Assembly: GCF_018873765.1 (NCBI RefSeq)
Contig: NC_057922.1
Coordinates: 66,426,755 to 66,490,754 of the forward strand
DNA: 64,000 bases
Origin: Telopea speciosissima
Lineage: Eukaryota > Streptophyta > Magnoliopsida > Proteales > Proteaceae
Direction: 5' to 3'
Shown here: one piece after another, positions 11,608-23,401 of the stretch
Numbering within the stretch: the first letter of the stretch is position 1
How the letters are laid out: each line of letters starts with the position of its first letter
Position numbers and translations under genes: made by a program
Notes under the pieces: model-generated
What the model saw: the letters and a program-made list of their open reading frames with translations, nothing else
Database searches by the model: none
Told to the model about the DNA's origin: nothing

Positions 11608-11743
11608 CTTTGTACAAGTACCGTCCAATGCCCTCCAAGGCTAGGCACATGGAATCCACTCCTCTTGTGGGTTCCACTGTAGATTCCATATGACTAGCCT
11701 TGAAGGGCATTGGACGGTACTTGTACAAGGACACGATCCGGCT
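11608..11743. mobile_element. Small MITE with ~55-bp inverted arms
   Basis: Left arm (TTGTACAAGTACCGTCCAAT onward, from about 11608) and right arm (ending CTTGTACAAGGACACG near 11743) are near-perfect inverted complements around a ~25-bp loop. Non-coding; target duplication not clear. Confidence 0.65.
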
Positions 11744-11759
11744 TCAATTTTTCGTAGTT

Positions 11760-14160
11760 TTTCATAACCTCACCTTCCCCCCTCCCTCCAAAAAAATAAA
11801 AAAAATTAGTTTCCACAAAACAAAATCAATCATTGTGGTATAACATAAGGTTTCTGAATGATAAAATCATTCATTGCCTCGGATTGGACAGCTCATCCAG
11901 GAAGAGATTTTCTTTCATCTGCGCACAGGTTGCTTTCGATTGGTTTCATAAGGGCTAAACGCCCCTTTCTTTGTTATGGAAAGGGGTGCCTAATACGGAG
12001 TTTATGAGATAGGCTCTATGTATTTTGATGAATGGCGTGCCTCGTCACTTGCCTTCTTTTCCTATGTAGACTAGCTGGCCAAGGGTTACACTCTGGAGAT
12101 CAATGGATCCTACCATCAAATCATTCATTTGACAATTCAACCAATATATAATGAATAAGGAGATCAATGGAAGCATTGCTACAAATCAATTTTCTTATTC
12201 ATAATGTTAGAAACATGCATCTGATTTTGAGAAGATTAGACCGCAATGAAGTTGTTGATAGTCACGAACCAATCATGAACAGTAAATGCGGTTGAATCGT
12301 ATCAATAAAGACATTCTTCTTAAGGTTTGAAATGCACCATGTATCATTGCAATCAAGGTTCTCTACGTTTTACCTCCAAGATAAAACAACCACCAAATCG
12401 CTGTCATTTGCACCAAGACTTTGGTTACAAGGGAGAGCAAGGCTAGGCTCAAAAGATGAGTTTAGAAAACCACTGTATGCAGTATCGAAAAAGGAAAGAA
12501 AAAAACAAAAACAAAAACAAAAGCAAGGTTCTATTTTTGTAAAGAAAAACCAAAGAGAGAGAAAAATGAGAGAAAAACCACAAAATGGAATACTTTGGGT
12601 TGTTCATTTCACCTCTATTTATAATGGTAGATGCATCCTTTCAAGGTACCTCATGGAATGGATGTGTCCATTGACTTGAGTGAATAGGATTAAAAGAATC
12701 AATCCAAGCACTTATATGTAAGTGTTTCTTGAAGATACCCCATGATGTAGGTGTGTCTCTTGATTCAACGGATTAGATTAAAAGATTCTAATCTAAGTGC
12801 TATGAATGCACCTATACAAATAGATATGTCTCTTTAAAGATATATGTCCTTTAGTCAAAAAACCAGGCTAACTTTGAACCAAAGAATGATCCAAAATCGA
12901 GCCAATTTTGAACCGATCAACTTTGAACTGACTAATTTTGAACCAAAATTAAATACACCACATCGCACTACCACGATTCGGCTCAACGCTTGCGCATATA
13001 TGTCTCTATCAATTCTCTTCCACTTTAAAAAACAAGAAACCAAATGTAATAAATGCAAAGGGATATTTTGAAACTAGTGTTTTAAATAAAACAAACACAA
13101 CACATAATCTCATACTTATTAATTTGAAATAATTTCCTTACAATCAGAAATTTTCTCACTAATATTGAAATCAATGACTAATCAATTCATCTATTCATAA
13201 CCTTATACTCAATGATTTTTTATCAGTTGCATTCAATTTGGTTTTCGGTTTGGATATTAATCGATTCGGTGCAGTTCGATTTTCAGTCGGTCTTATCATA
13301 CACAGTCCAAACCCAATCTGATAAGGATTGGTTCGGTCCAGATTTTGTTATCGGTCCTACCAGTTCAGATTAGGTTTTGACACCCTTAAGCTAGGTGCCC
13401 ATTCTTCTTATGTACTATCGATTGATATTTGGTATAGCTAAAGTAAAGATCACTAATATAAGGGAACAACGATGCTACCTGGTCATGTTGTTCCTGCGCC
13501 CAAACACAGGAGCGAGTGGAAGTACCATCCTACCTCTCATAAAATAAAAAATCATATTTATGTCGATGCCTCATGCATACGCTCTCATTGACCCCATGCT
13601 AGTGCAGGCACCGCACGACAAAACAATGATCTCTTTCTTACCCATAACATAATTAAGAAAGAGCATTACTACAATGTTAAAGTGCACTTTCCCACCAACG
13701 AGCGTGGTTGATCGAATCATCTAGCAAGGGCGTTTAATAAGAAAAGAATGTGAGATGGTGTATACAAGAGTCTATGATCATAGGCTTATTGTTCTCTATC
13801 ATTTGTTCTCTATCATTAATGTTGTTGTTGAATTTAACCTAATCGGTTGTTTCTTTGTCAGGCAGATCACACCTCACAACCAACGTTGATTGACTTTTGT
13901 ATTTGAGTTGTTTGAACTTTGAAGGCATTCTAAGTAAGAAGGTTGTCCAGACTCAAGAATCAGGTGGTTAATCAATAATTAGTTGCTCACCCACCGTTTC
14001 ATCATACCCCCATCATCCACTCCACCCACACTACATTTCTTTTTCTTTGTTTTTTTTCAAAAACAAAAAAGCCACTATGGTTGCAGGATTATGAGTTATG
14101 AGTTATGACTCGATTTGCATACTATGCAGCTATTAGATATTTTTTGTTTGCCCATGCCAC
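11760..14160. other. Long intergenic stretch without a recognised gene
   Basis: AT-rich DNA. A lysine-rich frame at 12332-12679 and short frames at 12844-13071 are low-complexity and match no family I know. A stretch at 13205-13390 has TTCGGTTTGG/CGGTCC-type motifs and ends in TTTGACACCCTTA, which resembles a decayed hAT-like end without a partner. Confidence 0.4.
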
Positions 14161-14189
14161 TTGTTAGGATCCCACATTGGTTAGATGTA

Positions 14190-14340
14190 AACGGATCGGA
14201 TTCGGATCGGATACGGATCGGATGTGATCAATACACCAGGGGGCACAGAACGTGATCGTATTCATTTTTCACATTCTCTAAACGAATACGAATGCCCCTA
14301 AACGAATACGGATGATGATTCGGATTCGAATTTCATCCCT
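14190..14340. repeat. GGATCGGATTCGGAT-type degenerate repeat
   Basis: Contains alternating GGATCGGAT and ACGAATACG motifs, begins near TAGATGTAAACGG and ends near TTTCATCCCTA. It is thus distantly like the small hAT MITEs elsewhere in the window. The flanking 8-mers (ACATTGGT and TGCACACA) do not match, so it is a decayed or rearranged copy. Confidence 0.4.
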
Positions 14341-14801
14341 ATGCACACATCCCAAGGCGTGCGTCGAGATGTGTGCGGCACAGCTCAACCGCTGGATGCC
14401 CTCTGATAGCACCCTAGACGCACGCCTCCCTGGAGACAAGCTAAATTCATACTTTGTAGAGATATTCCTTAGAAACCATTTTTTCCTCCAACACTCACAC
14501 AAAAGAGATTGAGTTTCTTAAGGATATATCCTATGATAAAATTGTAGTTTCTTAGTGAATATTTTCATCGTATGGTAGATTTCATCAAGTAAATGCTCGC
14601 AGAATTTCTACCTTAAAAATACAAAGAGGAAGGAGTTCATGTACGGTCGCATATGAGAATGAACCATTAGTCAAATATGAGGGTTTTGGTCATTTTGACC
14701 CTTATTGTTTCTATCCAACATTTTTGTGTGCGACCAAGCCGACCATGCATGATGCACGACATTGCACTAAACCTTTGGCCTAATATAAATAAATAAAGAT
14801 A

Positions 14802-14889
14802 CTATAAGTGTTTTTCCCTTTTTCTTTGTTAAATAAGTTTTTACGCTATAAGTGTTTTTCCCTTTTTCTTTGTTAAATAAGTTTTTACG
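14802..14889 (+). repeat. Exact 44-bp tandem duplication
   Basis: Two head-to-tail copies of a unit beginning CTATAAGTGTTTTTCCCTTT, at 14802-14845 and 14846-14889, with the next copy starting and failing after 8 bases. They read almost identically, so the duplication is recent. Confidence 0.85.
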
Positions 14890-15003
14890 CTATAAATTTA
14901 AATGATATAAAACTTAGACTTTCAATTATTTCAAAGTTATTTTTGTGAATTTCTTAAGGTTAATAGTACTCGTTAGCATCAAATAAAAGAAAGTGGGTTA
15001 AAA

Positions 15004-15145
15004 TGTTCTCTGTGTCGGGGTACACGATGTGCCCAAACACATGGGGGTGAGTGAAATGATCGCCCTGCCTCCCCCCCCCCCTGAATGGTCGAAATGACCG
15101 TTCCATGTGTTTGGGATTTGCCTGTGCTCCCAGTCAGAGAACAAT
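15004..15145. repeat. Fold-back repeat (TTCTCTG-type ends)
   Basis: Left arm from about 15004 (GTTCTCTGTGTCGGGG..CCCAAACACATGG) pairs with right arm to about 15145 (CCATGTGTTTGGG..CAGAGAAC), with a C11 run near the loop. The GTTCTCTG-type end recurs in the fold-back at 32970-33161, so the two may be related. Confidence 0.6.
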
Positions 15146-16108
15146 CGCCCAAGAAGTGAAAGTCATAAGTCTCTCTCCTATACAAAACCAAGTTCAAATT
15201 AACTTGTGTTTAATGTGCACTAGTGCATACAATTGACAATATATACTTTCTTGGTCAACAAAACCAAGAAATGACTGCCCCGCTCCCTTACAAAATGAAA
15301 ACGCCCTCTAGTCGATGCCCCTATGCGTTCCTTTATTAACCCCCGCACGGATGTTGGGACCACACGACCATGCAACGTTTTTCTTTGCTAGAAGTATATA
15401 AGTAAAAGTCCAAGTTTACCTAAACCACGATGCAGAAGGAATTTCTTCACCAAAAGAAATTGGTGTTGAATGAGCATTGGGGAACAATGAACTGTATTTT
15501 CGACCTCAAACATATCTTGGGAGTAATGATAATTGTAGATATGTGTGTTCTCTTCACCATTGGTTTCAGCAAAAAAAATTTAGGATTGTTATTCATGTAA
15601 CAAGGGTGGGTTATGTTTGGAAAAATAACAAAATGGTGAATTGACCAATATGCAATGAGTAATGAGGTATTGAAGGGTCAATTAGGTTGGGGTAAACTTG
15701 ACATTTCAAATTTTTTTTATTAGAATCCCATGAATCGACATTTAAAATGGCATTTTTGTCATTTCATCATATTTCTTGCCTAACCTATCTCTTGTTTCTG
15801 GCCGACGACGGAACTGAGCTCACCTCTTTGGGGTTTTTCCCTCTTTCCATTTCTAATTTACCACTGTTTAAAGGCGTAAGGAGACCGACTGAGGATCGAG
15901 GCAAGAACCCTAATTCCCCGTTCGATGATTTCGACCACCGTTGCAACATGCAATCCGGCAAGGACTCGAGGGAGATAGTAATAGTGCATGATTGTTCTAA
16001 TGGTGGTTACAACATCAACACTTTAAAATAGATTCGGTAAGACAGTTATTTACTTCAGCAGGGTTACTTTCTATTTTCTTCTCTATTAATAATGGTCGTG
16101 ACTAGCAG

Positions 16109-16229
16109 ATAGTGAATATGGTGAATGAAGGGAAGCTTGTCTGAAGATTTAATCATTGGACATCTGTCAAAGAGTCTACAAGAAGGCTAGAACAGAGGTT
16201 AAATTGGGTTGATCTTCAATGGCGTGCCC
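16109..16229 (+). pseudogene. Adenylate kinase pseudogene, exon part left of the retroelement
   Basis: After an acceptor-like CTAGCAG the translation matches plant organellar-type adenylate kinase: IVNMVNEGKLV, then EDLIIGHLSKSLQEG, then NRG and IGLIFNGVP in the order of the family segment that ends GIPRTRIQAE. Two bases are missing after GKLV (frameshift), and stop codons replace the residue after QEG and the residue after NRG. The exon is cut right after the GTGCCC codons by an LTR beginning TGATGAGCAC at 16230. The rest of this exon resumes at 23407. No earlier adenylate kinase exon was found to the left; 15150-16100 holds only a 94-codon frame of unknown nature. Confidence 0.75.
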
Positions 16230-18007
16230 TGATGAGCACATTTATGTGTGAAATCTTAGGGCATAAAGCATACATTTTACCACATTGGACAGAGTTACTC
16301 GCTGTTTTCTTGTGTTTTTTCAGGTTTTAGGTGATTTTTTGTGAAAATGGAGGAGATGATACTAAGAAAATATTTTTAAGTAGTTTAGAGGTGTTAATGG
16401 CTTGGATGCGTAGTCCATCGAGTCAGCTTCGCAACGGTTCAAACGGCAGATGATTCCAAGTTGAAACGAAGAAATTACGGCCGTTTCTGTAACGAAGCGC
16501 GAAAATGGTCTGTAGGAGTTTATTTGCAATTATTGAGAGTCGACCGGAGACAAAGTGAAGCAAAAGTTCGGATTCTAGGAGCCTTAACGTAATAACTAGA
16601 AGTTATATTTCCTGTACCCGAAAGATTCCATTTGGAGGGCTCTGGACAGTCCAACTTCAACTTGAGATATCTTGGGCTCCCGAACTCCAAATTGGACGAA
16701 ATTTGGGTTTATTTTGGGTAATTTTTCGTAAGGAACACAATGGTGAGGCCTATATAAGCATTCCATGCTCCACGTTTTCTGAATGACAGAATGGGTATTT
16801 TATTTATTCTTGAAGGAATCCTAGTCATCACCCTTACTCTCGCTCTCCTCCAACTTCTCAAGGGCACTTCTGAAATTCTACTTGGGATAGATTTATTTTG
16901 AAAGATATTCTCTCACCTATGGAAAGTTAAAAAGTCAAAGCATCTTTGATTTTATTGCTTGGAGAAAATATCTACAAAGAAAAGAAAGCACTTGTTAGAA
17001 TTGGAAATTTACTTTTCTAGAAATAGAAGTTCTATATAAATAATTTTCTCTTCTTTTTCTTTCTATTTTTTTCCTTTTTTCTTAGGATTCAAGGCATTGT
17101 AAAAGAGAATATTCTCTTTTCTTTTCTTAGAGAATATTTCTCCTACACTTCCCTCTTCTCTCCTCTTCTCTTCCCCCTATAAATACCCCATGCCCTTTGG
17201 GTTGTAAGAAGTTAGTTTTTTAGTTCAGTTTTTAGTTAGTTTCTAATTCAATTTTAATTCAGTTTTTAGTGTAATTTTTAGTTCATTCACTTAGTAAAAT
17301 TGTTTTTCTTCTTCTCCTTCTAAGTTGTGATTTTTGACTTTTCTAAGTTCTAGTTTGTTTGTTGATTTTCATTTAATGGTTATAATAGGTTTAGTTTATG
17401 TTTTAATTTCAATTTAAGTCTTCAATTGGGTTGTAATTTCTTAATTCTAGTTTAAGTTTTAAACCTTCTAGTCTAAGTTCTTAAGTTGATGACAAGACTT
17501 AAAGATTTAGAAGAGGTGGTCATAGTAAGTTTATGTAAGTATTCAAGCTTTTCAATTACATTCATGCAAGCACATCCAGGTTTTACTATCTAAACTCTCA
17601 ATCTCATTCTCCCTCTCCTCTGTCTCTTTCTATCTTCTTCTTCTTCTCCCTCTATTTCTTTTATTTTTTTTATATGATTGTGGTATGTGGATGCACTTTT
17701 ATTCCCTTATTTCTTTTTATGTGATTATGAAGTGTGGCTGCATTTTTGTTATTCCTTCCAATTTACGTTAGTTTGATAGGTTAGATGTTCATGTGTTAGG
17801 ATGCCAATTTAATCCCTTAATTTTGTTAGATGCTTATGAGTTAGGATGCATTAATTTTTATTAGTTTAATTAGTTTAATTTAACACTTTAATTTGGTTCA
17901 CTTTGCATTACTTTTAAGTTAATTAAATAGAGTGACGTATATCTCCTCGTGTTCGACCCGTAGCTACGATTGACCCGTACGCTTGCGGTAATTTTTAAAC
18001 TCAAACA
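16230..18007 (+). repeat. LTR1 (5' LTR) of the Ty3-type element
   Basis: About 1.78 kb, beginning TGATGAGCAC and ending AACTCAAACA, and near-identical throughout to 21278-23052 apart from scattered substitutions and small indels. It includes a CT-rich segment with CCCCTATAAATACC (about 17174-17187), a plausible TATA box for the element's own transcript. Confidence 0.9.
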
Positions 18008-18013
18008 AGTTTT

Positions 18014-18031
18014 TGGCGCCGTTGCCGGGGA
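18014..18031 (+). promoter_or_regulatory. Primer-binding site for tRNA-Asp
   Basis: TGGCGCCGTTGCCGGGG, 6 bp downstream of LTR1, is the exact complement of the 3' end of plant tRNA-Asp (family knowledge). This primer is typical of Athila-like Ty3 elements. A second copy with one mismatch (CGAGG for CGGGG) lies at 23059-23075 after LTR2. Confidence 0.88.
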
Positions 18032-18589
18032 GATTATTGACCACTTTATTTTTCTGATTTTTAAGTAATTTGAAGTGATTTAGTTTCGTCTCTTTTTCTT
18101 CTTGTTTTTAAAAAAAAAAAAAAAAAGTTTTTGAAAACCTCTTCTTGTTTCTCTTCTGTTTCAAATAGTGTGCACCCAATCTAAAGTCTTTCATATACCC
18201 AAACCCAGCCAATCTTGGTGCCCCTTGATTCGTTGGGTGGTTTGGATTGGCATGTGACTTATCTTTGGAGGTGACCACTCTTGATAACAGGAAAGCGACA
18301 TAGTGAGAGCGTTGGAAACATAAACGTCTAGTAGTCCTCTACCCTACATCAGAATCCATTTGGAGTTGTCCGTAGATGGCTCGTGAAGACTATGCGGGTT
18401 CCTTTGCTGTCAACCTATAGGACAATCTTACAGCTTTGGAACCATTGTTTCGATTTCTGAGGGATAGATGCACTATCTACCTTGGGCTCCCTCTTGTTTT
18501 TAGTAATTTTTTTTCTAGTCTTTTATTTTTCTTTAAACTTTTTTTTTTATGGGAGACCTCAATTTGAGATAGGTGGTTAATTTAGAATA

Positions 18590-19933
18590 ATGGAAGATAC
18601 ACTTTCATATAAGACTTTAGGGGAAAGTTGGACCTATGCTAAGGCAACCATGATTTTGGAGAAAATATTTAAACAGGTTAGAGAAACCAAAAGTAGTGAG
18701 ATAGAGAACAATTTTACACCATCCCAGTACAATTTTGCTCCCCAACCCAACTATGGGCTTTCGAAAAATTTAAATTGGTCACATCCCCAGACTATCCATG
18801 TTATGGAAGGATGCCCTAATCTTTATGGGGGTAGCAATGGTGATGAGAATGTGAGTCCTCAATTTCAATATAATTCTTTTGGCACTTACAATCACGGGTG
18901 GAGTGATCATCCCTATTTTTCGTGGGATCAATGGAATAACCAAGTTGGACCACCCAATTTCCAATATCATGATCAATTTGGTAGTCCAATGCCCAACCCT
19001 CCATTGAATCTCAATGGGCCACCTCTCCTTGAACCATACCACCAACCTCTTGAATTTCAGAACATGGGTGAGGAGGCTAGACTGAGTGAACTTGAGAGGA
19101 ACATAGCCCTTCTCACAACAAACCATAATACCATGGAGAAGCAACTCTCTCAACTGATCACCATGTTACAGGAGGAGGAAATGGGTGCATTACCTAGTCA
19201 GCCTGAACCTAGTCTATGTTACTAGATTCCTGTTCAAAATGAACCACCACATCCCCAATTTAATGATATTGAAAGTCCACCACCCCAGTTTGAGGTTAAT
19301 GAGAGTCATTCCCAACAAACTGTTTTTCATGATAACTTATTTGTTGAGATTGAGTCTCCTCAGGATATTAGTGAAGCGAGATTTGATGAGCTACCTGGGG
19401 AAGTCCAACTTTTGCTTGAACTTTCTGATTTTAGTGAGCCTAGTGTTTCTATTGATTTTGAATCAAATTTTCATGATAACATAGAAACCCAGAAAATTCG
19501 ATCTCCCCCTCTCTATTTGGAAAACTTAGATAATTGTCATTTTGAGGATTCCATTGTCTCACATGTTGATTTGTCCAAACCTCCTAGGTTTGACGATTTT
19601 ATTGACGAGGACAATGTTAGTCATAATGCCTTTCAAGCATATTTCCATGATCCTTATTTGCCAAACCAAGTTATGCAAAGAGCGGATAGTTGTATTGCTA
19701 GGATTGATTTGAGTAAACCTCCAATTTTTTATGATTATTTAGATAAAATTATTCATAATCCTTTTTATGCTTATTGTGATCCGTTTTTTGTTGGTATTTC
19801 AAAGAATAATAGGTGTTCTACATTGCAAATGAGAGAGAAGGGAAGGATTTATGGCCTGAGTTTTATTGCCTTCATTTTTTCACTGTCCCATGAGGATAGA
19901 TTTTTCTGTTGGATATTTCTCAGTTGTTCTTAA
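18590..19933 (+). pseudogene. Gag-like frame of the LTR element, 447 codons with one amber stop
   Basis: A single reading frame runs from ATG 18590 to 19933, broken only by TAG at 19223-19225. The first part is rich in N, Q, P, W and Y. Near codons 163-200 a segment reads LSELERNIALL, then MEKQLSQLITML, then GALPSQPEP. This matches the coiled C-terminal tail of Athila-type gag, which precedes a PSxT-type linker. Downstream of the stop the frame is acidic and holds two copies of a DLSKPP module 138 bases apart (19565 and 19703). No zinc knuckle, protease or reverse transcriptase follows. Function unknown; it could be decayed gag or a protein specific to this derivative. Confidence 0.65.
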
Positions 19934-21277
19934 CTTTCGTATTATTTCTCGTTTTACTAAAATTCATGGTCAAGTGTTTTCTGGTTCTGAAGCTATTTCT
20001 CCATTTACTGGCCATGGATTGAGATTTCTATTGCTACTCCTAGCACTTTTTGTAGAGCTCATGACTCTTCATGATCCTCTTTGTTGATTATATCTGGTAA
20101 ACCCCTTCATCTCCTCCTTTGTCCTTATTTTTTTTCTTTTATGCATGCATTGAGGACACTACATGAATTAAGTGTGGGGGGGATGTTGGACTTAATTGGT
20201 GAATTTTGATTGTGACAATAGTTTGGTTTTGTGCATATGTCTCTTTGATTGCAAAACGAGAGAGAGAGGGAATTAGGTGTCCTAACATGCAAAATAATAA
20301 AAAATCCATTTTCAAGGACGGTAGTTGATTTGTATCCGGTGATGGGAATTGAGTTTGAAAATATGAACGTTATTTCATTTGATGGCTAGATTCCTTTATG
20401 TGTTTTACGGACCCTTTGATCTTTTGGCTAGTAGTTGAGACCAAGTTGTTTGTGGCAAGGCAAGGCATGAAAGTGGAAGTAAATGAAAAAAAAAGAAAAA
20501 AGAAAAAAAGAACAAGAAAAAAAAAAGAAACAGAAAAGAAAGTGGAATTCCTTGGGACTAGACAGAGCATTGTGTCTCATGAAGCAGGGTGACTTGATCG
20601 AAAATCCTTGGAAGGAAACTCAAAAAACTCTTGCATCAATGTCTCAAAGTCTCTATGGATATATGCAAAAAAGCAAAGCTACCAAGTATTTGAGTGTTTG
20701 GTGTATCCTCCACCATGTCATTCAGAGAACAATAGTGGAGTAGAAATAGAGTTTGTGGTTGAGAAAAAAAAAAAAACTTTTGCCTTAATGCCTGAAAAAA
20801 AAAAAAAAAAAGTATGATCAACAATACTCAATGCCTAAGTCTTTGGTTCCATCGATGCTATGAGGGGGTTTACTTGAAAGTGAGTAATGTTCAGAAAATA
20901 TGAGGAGATCCCTTGAACTTGTTGCATGCTTGTTACTTGAATTGATGTGGGGTGATAAAATTCAAGTGTGGGGGAACCTTTGGCTCTTTAATCTTTAGTT
21001 GAGTATTTCTTTGAGATTGTGTGCCCTATCTTACTTATGCCATGAGAAAAATTTACATCATTCTTTTTTATTTATTGAATTTTGGGTGTATATTCACTGC
21101 AAACACCCACAAGACACAACTCGTCCACTAGGGGTAACCTAGGGGTTGAAAGGCTTGTTGCACATGCTAAGTGCAACCGTGATTCCTACGAAAGTGAGTT
21201 AGGATTTTTTTTGTATTTTAGGTTAGTTTATCTTTTGCTTTACTTGAGGACAAATAACGTTCAAGTGTGGGGGAATC
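19934..21277 (+). other. 3' internal region of the LTR element with three polypurine-tract-like motifs
   Basis: Non-coding apart from low-complexity lysine/glutamate frames over purine runs (20480-20560, 20764-20812). AAGTGTGGGGG-type motifs occur at 20170-20182, 20964-20976 and 21263-21275. Only the last abuts LTR2 (AATC then TGATGAGC at 21278) and is the likely working polypurine tract. The first and last are each preceded by a TTGAGGACA motif. Confidence 0.7.
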
Positions 21278-23052
21278 TGATGAGCACATTTATGTGTGAA
21301 ATTTTAGGGCATAAAACATACATTTTACCACATTGGATAGAGTTACTCGCTGCTTTCTTGTGCTTTTCAGGTTTTAGGTGATTTCTTATGAAAATGGAGG
21401 AGATGATGTAAGAAAATATTTTAAAGCAATTTAGAGGTGTTAATGGCTTGGATGCGTAGCCCATCGAGTCAGCTTCGCAACGGTTCAAACGGTATATGAT
21501 TCCGAGTTGAAACAAAGAAATTACGGCCGTTTCCGTAATGAAGCGCGAAAATGGTCTGTAGGGGTTTATTTGCAATTATTGACAGTCGATCGGAGACAAA
21601 GTGAAGCGAAAGTTCGGATTCTATGAGCCTTAACGTAATAACCAGAAGTTATATTTCCTGTACCCGAAAGATTCCATTTGGAGGGCTCTGGACAATCCAA
21701 CTTCAACTTGAGATATCTTGGGCTCCCGAACTCCAAATTGGACGAAATTTGGGTCTATTTTGGGTGATTTTTCGCAAGGAACACAACGGTGATGCCTATA
21801 TAAGCATCCCATACTCCACGTTTTCTGAATGACAGAATGGATATTTTATTTATTCTTGAAGGAATCCTAGTCATCACCCTTACTCTCGCTCTCCTCCAAC
21901 TTCTCAAGGGCATTTCTGAAATTCTACTTGGGATAGATTTATTTTGAAAGATATTCTCTCACCTATGGAAAGTTGAAAAGTCAAAGCATCTTTGATTTTA
22001 TTGCTTGGAGAAGATATCTACAAAGAAAAGAAATCACTTGTTAGAATTGAAAGTTTACTTTTCTGTAGAAATAGAGTTACATGTAAACAATTTTCTCTTC
22101 TTCTTTTTCTATTTTTTCCTTTTTTCTTAGGATTCAAGGCATTGTAATAGAGGAAGGAGAAGAGAATATTCTCTTTTCTTAGGGAATATTTCTCCTACAC
22201 TTCCCTCTTCTCTTTTCTCTTCTCTTCCCCCTATAAATACCTCTTGCCCTTTGGGTTGTAAGAAGTTAGTTTTTTAGTTCAGTTTTTAGTTAGTTTTTAG
22301 TTCAATTTTAATTCAGTTTTTAGTGTAATTTTTAGTTCATTCACTTAGTAAAATTTCTTTTCTTCTTCTCCTTCTAAGTTGTGATTTTTGGCTTTTCTAA
22401 GTTCTAGTTTGCTTTTTTATTTTCATTTAATGGTTGTAATAGGTTTAGTTTATGCTTTAATTTCAATTTAAGTCTTCAATTGGGTTGTAATTTCTTAATT
22501 CTAGTTTGGGTTTTAAGCCTTCTAGTCTAAGTTCTTAAGTTGATGACAAGACTTGAAGATTTAGAAGAGGAGGCCATGGTAAGTTTATGCAAGTATTCAA
22601 GCTTTTCAATTATATTCATGCAAGCACATCCAGGTTTTACTATCTAAACTCTCAATCTCATTCTCCCCCTCCTCTGTCTCTCTCTATCTTCTTCTTCTTC
22701 TCCCTCTATTTCTTTTATTTTTTTTATATGGTTGTGATATGTGGATGCACTTTTATTTCCTTATTTCTTTTTATGTGATTATGAAGTGTGACTGCGTTTT
22801 TGTTATTCCTTCCAATTTACGTTAGTTTGATAGGTTAGATGTTCATGTGTTAGGATGCCAATTTAATCCCTTAATTTTGTTAGATGTTTATGAGTTCGGA
22901 TGCATTAATTTTCATTAGTTTAATTTAACACTTTAATTTTGTTCACTTTGCATTACTTTTAAGTTAGTTAAATAGAGTGACGTATATCTCCTCGTGTTCG
23001 ACCCGTAGCTACGATTGACCCGTACGCTTGCGGTAATTTTTAAACTCAAACA
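21278..23052 (+). repeat. LTR2 of the Ty3-type element
   Basis: Starts TGATGAGCAC right after a polypurine tract and ends AACTCAAACA. Unlike a normal 3' LTR it is followed by AGTTTTTGGCGCC, that is, by another primer-binding site and leader, rather than by host sequence. Confidence 0.9.
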
Positions 23053-23401
23053 AGTTTTTGGCGCCGTTGCCGAGGAAATTATTGACCACTTTATTTTTCT
23101 GATTTTTAAGTAATTTGAAGTGCTTTAATTTCTTCTCTTTCTCTTCTTCTTTTAAAAAAAAAAAAAAAAAAGTTTTGAAAACCTCTTCTTGTTTCTCTTC
23201 TGTTTCAAATAGTGTGCGCTCAATCTAAAGTCTTTCATATGCCCAAACCCAGCCAATCTTGGTGCCTCTTGATTCGTTGGGTGGTTTGAATTGGCATGTG
23301 ACTTATCTTTGGAGGTGACCACTCTTGATAATAGGAAAGCGACATAGTGAGAGCGTTGGAAACATAAACGTATAGTAGTCCTCCACCCCCAAACTCAAAC
23401 A
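23053..23401 (+). repeat. Second leader fragment plus 11-bp LTR stub
   Basis: 23053-23388 repeats 18008-18344 (primer-binding site, poly(A) run, GTGACCACTCTTGATAA and TAGTGAGAGCGTTGGAAAC). Identity stops at ACCC, and after two more C bases the sequence jumps to AAACTCAAACA, the extreme LTR end. Host DNA follows, beginning with the TGCCC target copy. This is the deletion junction of the collapsed tandem. Confidence 0.85.

Larger units (their letters stand above)
16230..23401 (+). mobile_element. Non-autonomous Ty3-type LTR retroelement: remnant of a tandem array
   Basis: Order: LTR1 (16230-18007), primer-binding site, 3.3-kb internal region with one long gag-like frame but no protease, reverse transcriptase or integrase, LTR2 (21278-23052), a second primer-binding site and leader (23053-23388), then AAACTCAAACA (23391-23401), which equals the last 11 bases of the LTR. 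The whole is flanked by TGCCC on both sides (16225-16229 and 23402-23406), inside an adenylate kinase exon that is continuous when the element is ignored. The simplest reading is an LTR-internal-LTR-internal-LTR tandem in which a deletion removed most of the second internal region and nearly all of LTR3. Size and LTR length fit a large retrotransposon derivative mobilised in trans, of Athila/Tat-like affinity. Confidence 0.88.

Noticed and set aside
12332..12679. 115-codon plus-strand frame ending in a lysine-rich tract
   Set aside because: Low-complexity AAAACA repeats generate the tail; no domain or neighbouring exon supports a gene.
15747..16031. 94-codon plus-strand frame as an upstream exon of adenylate kinase
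   Set aside because: It shows none of the expected nucleotide-binding motifs (for example a G-x4-GKGT loop) and has no compatible donor to 16109.
18779..19153. 124-codon minus-strand frame
   Set aside because: Lies antisense to the gag-like frame of the LTR element and has no domain of its own.
20398..20824. Several lysine/glutamate-rich frames
   Set aside because: Produced by A/G homopurine runs in the 3' internal region of the retroelement; low complexity, no conserved motif.
23053..23401. Reading the extra leader after LTR2 as an unrelated second insertion or a solo LTR
   Set aside because: The sequence is contiguous with LTR2, repeats the same leader, ends in the LTR terminus and is followed by the matching TGCCC. 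A collapsed tandem explains all four facts.
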